Both the position numbers and the translations under genes were made by a program. The notes under the pieces were generated by a model. The model was not told the origin of the DNA and did not search any database. It was given only the letters and a program-made list of their open reading frames with translations. 64,000 nt of DNA from Bacteroidota bacterium (GTDB lineage Bacteria > Bacteroidota > Bacteroidia > AKYH767-A > JAHEYN01): assembly GCA_023251555.1 (NCBI GenBank), contig JAHEYN010000002.1:92654-156653 (forward strand), read 5' to 3'. How positions within the stretch are numbered: the first letter of the stretch is position 1; every line of letters starts with the position of its first letter. Positions 8,667 to 16,127 of this stretch are shown here, piece by piece.

Positions 8667-10631
8667 TTATACCCGGAAAACTTTTTTCCAAACGGCAAAA
8701 CTGATGAGTTTGAAAAGATTATGTTTTTCTTTTTTCTCCCTCCTGTTAAAGAGGAGATCGTAATCGCTGAGGATTTTGCCCGTATCAAGAAAATCGTTCA
8801 GGTCGCTGGAAAAATAGTTTCGGAGATCGTTTTTTATCTCTGCTATCCACTGGTTGTGAGGGGTTGCATAGCCGAGTTTGTCTTTTCTTGAAGCGACGGC
8901 CTCCGGGAGAAGCCCCCTCATGGATTCCCTCAGCAGGAATTTATTCACCCCATGGTGTATTTTGTAGCAGGCAGGAAGACTGAAGATGTATTCTATCAGG
9001 GGCAGATCATCGGAAAAGGGGGTGCGTGCTTCTATGGAAAACCACATGGAGCAGCGGTCTTCGCATTTAAGATAGCCTTTGAGGTAAGAGCGGTTGAACT
9101 CATCATAAAGTATGCGGTTGAGGGGGGCTGTGATTTTGTTTCTCGTATAAGGTACATTGCCGTATAATGAGATTAACTCCCTGTTAAGGTAACCTGCTTC
9201 GGGTGGCAGTAAGTTCATTATCGGGAATTTCTTTTTCAGGTGACATTTTAAGAGGAAGGCGAGATCCTGCACCGGGTGCCCTGTATGATTTATTTCCCTG
9301 AACACGGACTTATCATATTTTCCTGTGAGTTCTGCCACATAAGCATAGTGATAATGCCTGTAGCCGGCAAAGAGTTCGTCTCCTCCCTGCCCGTCGAGCA
9401 GCACCTTGACCCCGTTCTGCTTCGCAAGCTCCATGACCTTGAACTGTGCAAAGGTACTGGTGTTCCAGATCGGCGTGTCCTGGCAATAGATAAGCGTTTC
9501 AAGCTCTTCCAGCAGCTGCCCGGGTTCAGGGGTTACCCTGAACCACTCCGCCCCGGTTTTCTGTGCCACCATTTCTGCCCACATGCTTTCATCATACCGT
9601 TTATCATGAAAAGCGGCTGTAAAGGTCTTTTGCCTGCTGCCCACTGAAAGGATGGAGTTCGCTTTCATCAGCTCATTAACCGTGCATACAATGGCTGAGC
9701 TGTCTAATCCGCCGCTGAGGCAGGACCCCGCGGGGACATCGGAACGGAGCCGGAGATTAATTGCGTTGAAAATCAGTTCTCTCGTTTTCTCCTTATGCAT
9801 AGCGAACTTCGCATCATCGAACTGCTCAGGCTGGTCGTTATACGGAAGCTTGTAGTACTCCCATTTTTGGAGCAGGCGCGTTTCTATGCTGAAGCGGAAA
9901 GCGCATGAGGGCATCACCTCAATGATGTTCCGGAAAAACCCCTCTTCCCGGGATTCAATATTATTTGAGGCGAAATAATCGAAGACCATTTGGTTGTTAA
10001 TGCCTGTATGGCAGAATGCTGATCCGGCAAGAGCTTTCTGTTCCGAAGCAAAGGCGAAGGTTTGGTGGTCAAAATAATAATAGAGGGGTTTTACTCCGAA
10101 GCGGTCCCTGGCGCCAAACAATATTTTTTTTTCGGTATCATAGATGGCAAATGCCCACATGCCGTTGAAACGTTCAAGGCATTGCTCTCCCCATTCCATG
10201 TATGCCGCCAGCAGCACTTCGGTGTCCGAAGAAGTGCGGAAAGTATATCCTTTTGACCGGAGGTTTTCCCTGATTTCGGGATGGTTGTATATCTCCCCGT
10301 TAAATACCACCCATAGTTTCCGGTCGGGCGTGCACATGGGCTGGTGCCCTGCAGCGGAAATGTCCAGCACGGAAAGTCTCCTGAATCCCAGGGCAGCGGT
10401 GTAATGTCCTGTAACTTCTGCTGCCTGTTTCACGGGGGCATAGCCGTAACGCAATTGCCATACGTCAGGAGGAGTGTCCTTGCCTCCCGCAGTTACAATG
10501 TCCCCGGAATCAAAAAAAACAAAACCTTCGTCATCAGGGCCCCTGTGTTTCAGAAGGTTTGTCATCCCGGTAATTTCTCCCGCAAGATGCTCCCTGTTGT
10601 TTATATTAATTATTCCTGCTATCCCGCACAT
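8667..10631 (-). CDS. asnB: Asparagine synthetase (glutamine-hydrolysing)
   Basis: Converts aspartate, glutamine and ATP to asparagine. The N-terminal class II glutaminase has the Cys2 nucleophile (MCGIAGI) and the RRLSVLDIS and FNGEIYN-type segments. The synthetase domain carries the pyrophosphate loop SGGLDSS beginning at Ser306. 654 aa is within the AsnB range (about 550-650). Some AsnB paralogues act in surface polysaccharide modification, and there is no polysaccharide cluster here to favour that. It is 15 bp downstream of copA on the same strand, possibly read through. Confidence 0.93.
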   Translation of the reverse strand: MCGIAGIININNREHLAGEITGMTNLLKHRGPDDEGFVFFDSGDIVTAGGKDTPPDVWQLRYGYAPVKQAAEVTGHYTAALGFRRLSVLDISAAGHQPMCTPDRKLWVVFNGEIYNHPEIRENLRSKGYTFRTSSDTEVLLAAYMEWGEQCLERFNGMWAFAIYDTEKKILFGARDRFGVKPLYYYFDHQTFAFASEQKALAGSAFCHTGINNQMVFDYFASNNIESREEGFFRNIIEVMPSCAFRFSIETRLLQKWEYYKLPYNDQPEQFDDAKFAMHKEKTRELIFNAINLRLRSDVPAGSCLSGGLDSSAIVCTVNELMKANSILSVGSRQKTFTAAFHDKRYDESMWAEMVAQKTGAEWFRVTPEPGQLLEELETLIYCQDTPIWNTSTFAQFKVMELAKQNGVKVLLDGQGGDELFAGYRHYHYAYVAELTGKYDKSVFREINHTGHPVQDLAFLLKCHLKKKFPIMNLLPPEAGYLNRELISLYGNVPYTRNKITAPLNRILYDEFNRSYLKGYLKCEDRCSMWFSIEARTPFSDDLPLIEYIFSLPACYKIHHGVNKFLLRESMRGLLPEAVASRKDKLGYATPHNQWIAEIKNDLRNYFSSDLNDFLDTGKILSDYDLLFNRREKKEKHNLFKLISFAVWKKVFRV

Positions 10632-10645
10632 GTGTTATTTGTCCG

Positions 10646-12796
10646 TCAGGATATTTTTTTTGTTTTGAGCCGTATGGAATTCCCCACAACGATGACATCC
10701 GAGAATGCCATTGCGAGCGCGGCAATCATAGGGCTGAGCAATCCTGCCGCAGCAACAGGTATGGCAGCAGCATTGTAGAAGAACGCCCAGAAAAGGTTCT
10801 GCCTGATGGTGCGCATGGTATGGGTGCTGATACGCATTGCATTAACCAGATATTCCAGATTGCCCTGAAGCAGTATAACCTGTGCCGACTGTATCGCCGT
10901 CTGGGAAGCATTGCTCAGGGAGACGCCTACCGCTGCTTTCGCAAGGGCAGGGGCATCATTGATGCCATCCCCCACCATAGCTACGAGTGACGAAGCGCCC
11001 AGTTTTTCTATAATTTCAAGTTTCTCATGAGGCATGCGCCCGCCGTACACCTCATCTATCCCCGTTTCTTTTGCAATGGCTTCACATTTTTTCTGTGAAT
11101 CCCCGCTTAACAAAACAGTCCTGACGGATTTCTTTTTCAGGTACTGTATAACTTCCTTCACATTGGGTTTTAATTCGTCTTCAAGGTCAAGTGTGGCAGC
11201 CATTTGCCCATTTCTGACAAGATAAACTGAATGGGAGGGATCATTCGTATATTCTTTCACCATGTTAAAAGATCCCAGCCTGTACTGATTGTTTTCATGG
11301 TCAACGGCGAGCATACCCATGCCTTTGTCTTCTTTAACGGAGATGAGCCTCAGGGGTATTCCTGCTGCGTATTGTCCGCTTTCTTTCACGATAGATTTTG
11401 CAATGGGATGAGAGGAGTGAATTTCCATGTGATAAAGAACAGACATCACCATTTCTTTACTCATCCCCGGGCCGGGGAGAATATTCCTGATGCGGAAATT
11501 TCCCGTTGTGAGGGTGCCTGTTTTATCGAACACTATAGTTTGTATTTTTGAGAAAGTCTCGAGAGTGCTTCCTCCCCGGATCAGTATGCCGCTCCGGGCA
11601 GCCCTCCCGATTCCCACCATCACTGCAGTGGGGGTCGCGAGGCCCATTGCACAGGGGCATGAAATCACGAGCACTGCCACTGCGCTCAGGAGAGCTTTCT
11701 GTGCGGGGAGTTCGAAAAGAAAAAAGGAAAGAATAAATGTAAGGATAGAGACTCCGACCACCACGGGGACGAAAACTGCACTTACCTTGTCGCCAAGCCG
11801 CTGTATGGCAGGCTGGGAATTTTGCGCGTTTTTTACCATCTCTATTATACGGGAGAGTACGGTTTCGCTTCCTACTTTTTCAGCTTTCATCCGCAGGGAA
11901 CCCTTTACAAGCAGGGTACCGCCGATCACTGTATCACCTTCTTTTTTTTCCACAGGAACGCTTTCCCCCGAAATCATGGATTCATCTATGAGGGCATCTC
12001 CCCATAAAATAGTTCCGTCAACAGGAACCTTATCTCCTGTGCCCGCAAGGAGAATATCTCCTTTCACAATGTCGGCGTACACTACCTCCGTGAACTCGTT
12101 TTCAGTACCTGCCTTCAGTTTTTTTGCTTTCGTTGCCTGTATTTTTGCCAGTTCTCTTATTGCTCCAGTGGTTTGCTTTACTGACCGTTGTTCAAGCAGG
12201 TTGCCGAGCAGCACAAGTGTTATAATGGTTGCCGCGGTTTCATAGAAAAGATAACGCGACACCTCGGGGCTGTTATAAAAAATCGCTGTGCCGGCAAGGC
12301 TGTACAGGAAAGCCGCAGAAGATCCTATGGTGATTAATACATCCATGTTGGGAACCCCCGATCTTACGGATCCCCATGCGCTGCGGCCGAAGTGCTGTAT
12401 CCCTGCAGCCATCACCGGGATACACAGGGCAAGCTGCACAAGAGGCAGGTGAAGCAGGTGAAAAGGCAGGAGCATGTGCAGGAAGAGAGGCAGGGTGAAT
12501 GCAAGGCAGAAATAAAATTTTTTCTCCGTCGTGAAAAAAGAGACTTCCTTCCCTTGATGTGTATGCCCGTGCTCATGGCCCGTTTCCTGCATTTCTGAGA
12601 CCCGGTAGCCGATGGAGTTGATAATCTCCACGGCACGGTTAAGATTTTTCGGATCGGGAACTTCGGCAGAGGCTTCCTTGGCGATAAAATTGACACTTAC
12701 CTCTTTCATCCCTTCCTTTTCCAGGATTTTCCCGATGGTAAGGGCACAGTTAGAGCAGGTCATCCCTTCTATATGCAGTGTAATGCGTTTGTCCAT
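10646..12796 (-). CDS. copA: Copper-translocating P1B-type ATPase
   Basis: Exports Cu(I) across the inner membrane. Domains: N-terminal heavy-metal domain with GMTCSNC (Cys14, Cys17); a His-rich linker near residue 75; about eight membrane helices; the ion-site CPC at 380-382; the phosphorylation site DKTGTLT with Asp424; the SHP motif; and the hinge GDGINDAPALA. 716 aa is normal. The start at 12796 gives MDKRITLHIEGMTC directly; the 13 codons further upstream are rejected. No CopZ chaperone or CueR-type regulator is next to it. It is divergent from the tRNA-His gene. Confidence 0.94.
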   Translation of the reverse strand: MDKRITLHIEGMTCSNCALTIGKILEKEGMKEVSVNFIAKEASAEVPDPKNLNRAVEIINSIGYRVSEMQETGHEHGHTHQGKEVSFFTTEKKFYFCLAFTLPLFLHMLLPFHLLHLPLVQLALCIPVMAAGIQHFGRSAWGSVRSGVPNMDVLITIGSSAAFLYSLAGTAIFYNSPEVSRYLFYETAATIITLVLLGNLLEQRSVKQTTGAIRELAKIQATKAKKLKAGTENEFTEVVYADIVKGDILLAGTGDKVPVDGTILWGDALIDESMISGESVPVEKKEGDTVIGGTLLVKGSLRMKAEKVGSETVLSRIIEMVKNAQNSQPAIQRLGDKVSAVFVPVVVGVSILTFILSFFLFELPAQKALLSAVAVLVISCPCAMGLATPTAVMVGIGRAARSGILIRGGSTLETFSKIQTIVFDKTGTLTTGNFRIRNILPGPGMSKEMVMSVLYHMEIHSSHPIAKSIVKESGQYAAGIPLRLISVKEDKGMGMLAVDHENNQYRLGSFNMVKEYTNDPSHSVYLVRNGQMAATLDLEDELKPNVKEVIQYLKKKSVRTVLLSGDSQKKCEAIAKETGIDEVYGGRMPHEKLEIIEKLGASSLVAMVGDGINDAPALAKAAVGVSLSNASQTAIQSAQVILLQGNLEYLVNAMRISTHTMRTIRQNLFWAFFYNAAAIPVAAAGLLSPMIAALAMAFSDVIVVGNSIRLKTKKIS

Positions 12797-12900
12797 TTTG
12801 CAGCAGGCAAATTTAAAGGTAATTAATGAGAGCATTGACCGTTGCCCGCAAAATGAGTAAGCCCTGTTTCCGGGTATACAGAGAAATATTCGGAATTGTA

Positions 12901-12908
12901 TAACTTTG
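12901..12908 (+). promoter_or_regulatory. Probable -7 box of the tRNA-His promoter
   Basis: TAACTTTG matches the Bacteroidota -7 consensus TAnnTTTG and lies 39 bp before the mature tRNA start. No good -33 TTG is seen at the usual distance, so this is tentative. Confidence 0.4.
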
Positions 12909-12947
12909 CGCTCCCGGAAATATTGTTGTTCTTTTTCAGTGTTACAC

Positions 12948-13022
12948 GGTGAGATTAGCTCAATTGGTTAGAGCGCCAGATTGTGGTTCTGGAGGTTGTG
13001 GGTTCGATCCCCATATCTCACC
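12948..13022 (+). tRNA. tRNA-His (GTG anticodon)
   Basis: Cloverleaf read directly. Acceptor GTGAGAT (12949-12955) pairs perfectly with ATCTCAC (13015-13021). D arm GCTC...GAGC, anticodon stem CCAGA/TCTGG around loop TTGTGGT (anticodon GTG), and T arm GTGGG-TTCGATC-CCCAT follow. The extra G-1 typical of tRNA-His is encoded at 12948 opposite discriminator C73 at 13022, the identity pair for histidyl-tRNA synthetase. The 3' CCA is not encoded. This is the last ordinary gene before the cassette block. Confidence 0.96.
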
Positions 13023-13263
13023 CTGCGGGTTGTTTCCCCGGACTTCATGGATGATTTTCAGGTGATTAGAACACCCGTGAACTACCCCGGGGAATAGTTT
13101 TCGAACTATGCTTGCGAAAAAGAAAGCATAAAGCCAGTATCTTTTCGATAATATTTATTTCGGCCAGGCTGATGTTAGGGGCAGTTAAATCTTGTCGAAA
13201 AATTTGTTGCTGTCGTCAATTATTTTCCGTCTAAATGCGTCAAGCAAAATATTGTTTATTTCT

Positions 13264-13416
13264 TCAATAAAGGGATAGGGACTCCAACGTAGACTCAAGG
13301 AACTTAGAAAATTCCTTGATCTCCCTTTCAGACCAGGAATCCTCTATGTAATCGAAAATCTGATTGAGATTGTTTGTGGCCTCGAGCGACCATTCAATTC
13401 TTAAGCCACTTCTCAT
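13264..13416 (-). pseudogene. ParE/RelE-type toxin, C-terminally truncated
   Basis: A 50-codon frame overlapping the antitoxin end by 23 bp, the usual linkage of such modules. It begins MRSGLRIEWSLEATNNL and continues QIFDYIEDSWSE, matching the ParE N-terminal pattern (IxWSxxAxxxLxxIxDYIxxxWS). It stops after about half the family length (90-100 aa) and lacks the C-terminal strands with the catalytic or gyrase-binding basic residues. Another frame continues past the stop (SPYPFIEEINNILL...) but does not resemble a ParE C-terminus. Replacement of the 3' end by unrelated DNA is therefore more likely than a one-base frameshift. Probably inactive. Confidence 0.6.
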
Positions 13417-13624
13417 ATCTCTTTTTAACTGTCGAATGTGGCTTCAATCTTCCTGCCTTAACATCTTTTAGTCCCCGCTCAATGGATTTAAGAGTATCGG
13501 GAGCTAAACCGTCTGACCAATCAGCTATCTCTCCCTGTAGCTGCTTTACTTTTTGAACAGCACTTGGATCCTTGAGCGCTAAAATCCACTCTATCAGATG
13601 AAGTTTTTCGATTTGTATATTCAT
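13394..13624 (-). CDS. Small RelB/Phd-like antitoxin, 76 aa
   Basis: Starts MNIQIEKLHLIEWILAL and ends HSTVKKRYEKWLKN, the layout of the short Bacteroidota antitoxins found upstream of ParE/RelE toxins. It has an N-terminal amphipathic part and a C-terminal basic helix that would wrap the toxin. It would repress its own operon and neutralise the toxin. Its downstream toxin partner (13264-13416) is truncated, so this antitoxin may be a relic or protect against a homologous toxin elsewhere. The leader between the cassette edge (13712) and the start is 88 bp. Toxin-antitoxin cargo is common in cassette arrays. Confidence 0.65.
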   Translation of the reverse strand: MNIQIEKLHLIEWILALKDPSAVQKVKQLQGEIADWSDGLAPDTLKSIERGLKDVKAGRLKPHSTVKKRYEKWLKN

Positions 13625-13705
13625 AGAAAACGATTTCTTAACAAGATATAAAATATTGAATAATTATGCAAGTTTCCAACAACATTACTATTTAAAACGG
13701 CTTGT

Positions 13706-13842
13706 GCCTAACGGTTCGGGGCTTTGCGTTCGGGCGGGAGACCTGACGAAGTCAGTGTCTACCGAGACGAACGCCCGAACCGAAGTTAATATTTTCTTTT
13801 ACCACTGAAGCCCGCCTGACCGCAAAGCCCTTGTTAGCGGGC
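13706..13842. other. Site A: attC-like palindrome
   Basis: Bounded by GCCTAAC (13706-13712) and GTTAGCG (13833-13839). Outer arms GGGCTTTGCG (13719-13728) and CGCAAAGCCC (13821-13830) pair perfectly. Inside are a 9-bp stem GTTCGGGCG (13728-13736) / CGCCCGAAC (13772-13780) and a small hairpin CTGAC/GTCAG (13743-13755). GCCTAAC fits the integron core RYYYAAC; GTTAGCG departs from GTTRRRY at one or two positions. Length about 135 bp, in the range of long attC sites. It separates the antitoxin unit from the TIR unit. Confidence 0.6.
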
Positions 13843-14883
13843 GTTTTGTCTGTCTGTCGGTATAATTTTTTGGACAATATTGTCAAAGAGTACTGTCCAG
13901 ATTTGGTAAAAAACCAAACTGTTATAATAGTCAATGAAATAATTTATTGCATTGCTGTGTCTTTTTTCAGGAACTGTCTCAAATGATTTTAGCCACTCTT
14001 GGTCGTGTTCCATCATTTTTTTATTGTGTTTACCAATGACATTAAAATAACTAATCCAAGTGTCCGCATTTTTTACTTGGAATAAAAAACTGTTTAGTAA
14101 GTCAATGAGTTCTGGAGAAAGTGTCAACGATTTATGGGTAAGAATGAATTTAATGTCGTCAGAAAGTTTATTGATTGTCCGATAAAAAACTTCAAATACT
14201 TTTTCTTGGTGGAACATCATTAGCAATGAAATGTTATACAGGTTTCCTAATTTTTTAAATTCAATTTTATAATTGCTTATGTTTTCAATTTGAATTTTAT
14301 TTATATCATTGATTTCTGTCGTTGAAGAGACAATAGAGTATTTTAAAAGTTCAACATTCCCTGCAAGTAAATTAAATACTGCTAATGTGTCTTTTGCTAA
14401 TAGCGAACCTTTAATTTTACTTTCAAAATCTGTCACGACTTTAAAAAATTCACTGTCGTCAATTGAAGGCGTTGCAATGTCATTGATAGCAGCAATTTTT
14501 TTGAATAACTTTTCTATGTCTGGTTTTTGGCTTATTTGTCCACCTTGCAATGTTTTTAGTGGGATTGGAAGTTCACCAGGTGTCAGTCCAGAGTGGCAAA
14601 GGGGAACAACAGGGATTTCTCTAACCCAGCCGCCACCTGCTTCAAAATTAATCCAAGGTCTGCCAACTGAAAGAGGACTACACAGTACGATTTCAAGATT
14701 GCATTTTTTTAAAGATGTCTTGACTGTATTTATCCATTCATCTCCAAGTCCTACGCTGTCTTCGTGAGATGATGCAAAAACTTCAATGCTTTTTAAAAAC
14801 TTTTTTTCAAGATAGTTTTTTAAACTAATTGCTAACTCTTTTTCTTCTGTGATGTGAGAAATAAAAACTATCGGTTTACTCAT
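13834..14883 (-). CDS. TIR-domain protein, probable NADase effector, 349 aa
   Basis: N-terminal TIR domain (1-~130): strand and box 1 KPIVFISHITEEKELA, a VFASSHEDSVGLGDEW segment with a helical stretch, and SPLSVGRPWINFEAGGGW, which holds the W77...E81 pair corresponding to the catalytic-Glu motif of NAD-cleaving TIR proteins. Residues 150-349 are helical and unrecognised, possibly a sensor or oligomerisation part. It is the only gene of its cassette, with a 96-bp leader. The terminal codons NAR-stop are built from the cassette core CGCTAAC, so the last residues are supplied by the recombination site. Low GC and dense in GACA on the coding strand. An anti-phage abortive role is an inference from the domain class; the trigger is unknown. 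Confidence 0.75.
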   Translation of the reverse strand: MSKPIVFISHITEEKELAISLKNYLEKKFLKSIEVFASSHEDSVGLGDEWINTVKTSLKKCNLEIVLCSPLSVGRPWINFEAGGGWVREIPVVPLCHSGLTPGELPIPLKTLQGGQISQKPDIEKLFKKIAAINDIATPSIDDSEFFKVVTDFESKIKGSLLAKDTLAVFNLLAGNVELLKYSIVSSTTEINDINKIQIENISNYKIEFKKLGNLYNISLLMMFHQEKVFEVFYRTINKLSDDIKFILTHKSLTLSPELIDLLNSFLFQVKNADTWISYFNVIGKHNKKMMEHDQEWLKSFETVPEKRHSNAINYFIDYYNSLVFYQIWTVLFDNIVQKIIPTDRQNAR

Positions 14884-14969
14884 AATTGTCTGTCGTTATA
14901 TTGAATTATCAAAATTATCAAATTGTCTGTCTGCACAAAATTGTCTGTTGAAAACGGTCGTCATAAAAT

Positions 14970-15106
14970 GCCCGCTAACGTTCCGCGGGCTTGCGAAGTG
15001 CGGGGTTTCGGAGCACTTCGCTGTCCGCAGGAACAAAGGTAATTAAATGCAGTGAACATTATTTTACCTATGAAAGCCCGCATTGCGCAAGCCCGCTGTT
15101 GGGGGC
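14970..15106. other. Site B: attC-like palindrome
   Basis: Bounded by GCCCGCTAAC (14970-14979) and GTTGGGGGC (15098-15106). Outer arms GCGGGCTTGCG (14985-14995) and CGCAAGCCCGC (15086-15096) pair over 11 bp, and an inner hairpin GCGAAGTGC (14993-15001) / GCACTTCGC (15013-15021) adds 9 bp. The arm GGGCTT(T)GCG is nearly shared with site A. Length 137 bp. Its left boundary pairs with the right boundary of site A, and its right boundary pairs with the left boundary of site C. Confidence 0.6.
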
Positions 15107-15493
15107 TGTGCTTTTTTCTTGTCCTGCGCCACTGTCCACGAGGGAGAAGTAGTCTGCTTGCGCGTAACTGTCCCCATTTGGTTGTTTTGTTTTTTGTCTG
15201 CCGAAACCGAAGCGAAAAATAAAAACGAAGGGCGAGCCGATTTGCAACCCATAAAAAAGTGTCTACCGAAAAATGAAGGTTGCAAATGGGCTTGCTCTGA
15301 GAACGGAAATATTATTTGGAGCAGTGTCAGCCGGTTTGCTCTTTTGCGCGGCAACAATAAAAATTATTAATAAAGACAAGCGCAAAAGTGCAAAGCCGGA
15401 ACCGCCAGCGTTGCTGTCTGCCGTTGCGAACGTTATATGAAATGCGAAACTGTCCACTGCTTTACTTTGCCTTGTTGTATGCTTGAATATTAA
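15107..15493. repeat. Gene-free 3' part of the TIR-like cassette with two nested inverted repeats
   Basis: No convincing gene. Two imperfect inverted repeats are present: GCGAGCCGATTTGCAACC (15232-15249) with GGTTGCAAATGGGCTTGCTC (15278-15297), and 15331-15349 with 15380-15399 (arms built on CTTTTGCGC/GCGCAAAAG and CCGG). GTTATATG at 15432 resembles a further core but has no clear partner. These may be remnants of older attC-like sites inside the unit. About eight TGTC words occur here on the + strand. Frames crossing it in several directions are hairpin read-through. Confidence 0.45.
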
Positions 15494-16117
15494 TTATTGT
15501 AGTAAGAAATTTTGCTTAAATAATTTTGGATATTGATAATAGTGGTCAGAATTGTTACTCCACCTAAGAAATGGATAGCCACTTAAAAGTCTATGAGCAA
15601 CCCACCGAGTATCAACTATAGTGTCAAGTTCATTATAAAGCCTTGTATAATTTAAAAGTAATATTGCAACAGTAAAACTTTTCCATTCGGAAAATTCTAA
15701 TAAGGTATTGCCGTAACCATGGAATGACCTGCCTGATGAATAGATTGTCATTTCTTGCAATATGTTTTTATATTTTAAGATTTCTTTTGATTTAGAAAGT
15801 CGAAAATTTATTATTTCTAAAATCTCATCATCTATTCGTCTTGTATTAAAATCAATTAATGGCAAAAAGTACTCTTGACCATTAGGGAAGGAAATATTTC
15901 CATGAAAAGACAAATTCCATTCTAGTTCTAAATTATCCAATGTTTTCTTTAGCCATTCAATTGTTATATCCTGACTTTTAACAGTCAAATATTTTCTCAA
16001 ATCAATATTCCTTCTATAACTGTATTGATATGTGCTGAAATGAAAGATAGAATTATTTGGAATATTTAATTTAGAAATTAATTCAATCACTTTTAAAACA
16101 GGATGTTCGGAAAACAT
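15494..16117 (-). CDS. Primase-like (archaeo-eukaryotic primase fold?) protein, 207 aa
   Basis: Second gene of a two-gene unit, 10 bp after the TIR-like/ParB-like gene. Three blocks resemble archaeo-eukaryotic primase motifs in order. First is an acidic strand FLPLIDFNTRR (Asp89-x-Asn91, motif I being normally DxD). Second is YSSGRSFHGYG (128-136), close to motif II SGxGxH. Third is a conserved-looking IVDTRWVAHRLLSGYPFLRW (168-187) in the place of motif III. The second acid of motif I is Asn, so catalysis is doubtful and it could instead be a nucleic-acid-sensing or accessory subunit. No signal or membrane segment. AT-rich relative to the core genome. The family assignment is by eye and uncertain. 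Confidence 0.5.
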   Translation of the reverse strand: MFSEHPVLKVIELISKLNIPNNSIFHFSTYQYSYRRNIDLRKYLTVKSQDITIEWLKKTLDNLELEWNLSFHGNISFPNGQEYFLPLIDFNTRRIDDEILEIINFRLSKSKEILKYKNILQEMTIYSSGRSFHGYGNTLLEFSEWKSFTVAILLLNYTRLYNELDTIVDTRWVAHRLLSGYPFLRWSNNSDHYYQYPKLFKQNFLLQ

Positions 16118-16127
16118 AATGATTCGC

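Noticed and set aside
13264..13300. Simple frameshift restoring the ParE toxin
   Set aside because: The other frame continues as SPYPFIEEINNILL..., which does not match the ParE C-terminus; truncation by foreign DNA fits better.
15064..15370. Overlapping frames on both strands across the hairpins (about 95 codons each)
   Set aside because: These arise from inverted-repeat sequence and TGTC-rich DNA; both directions are open at once with no signature.
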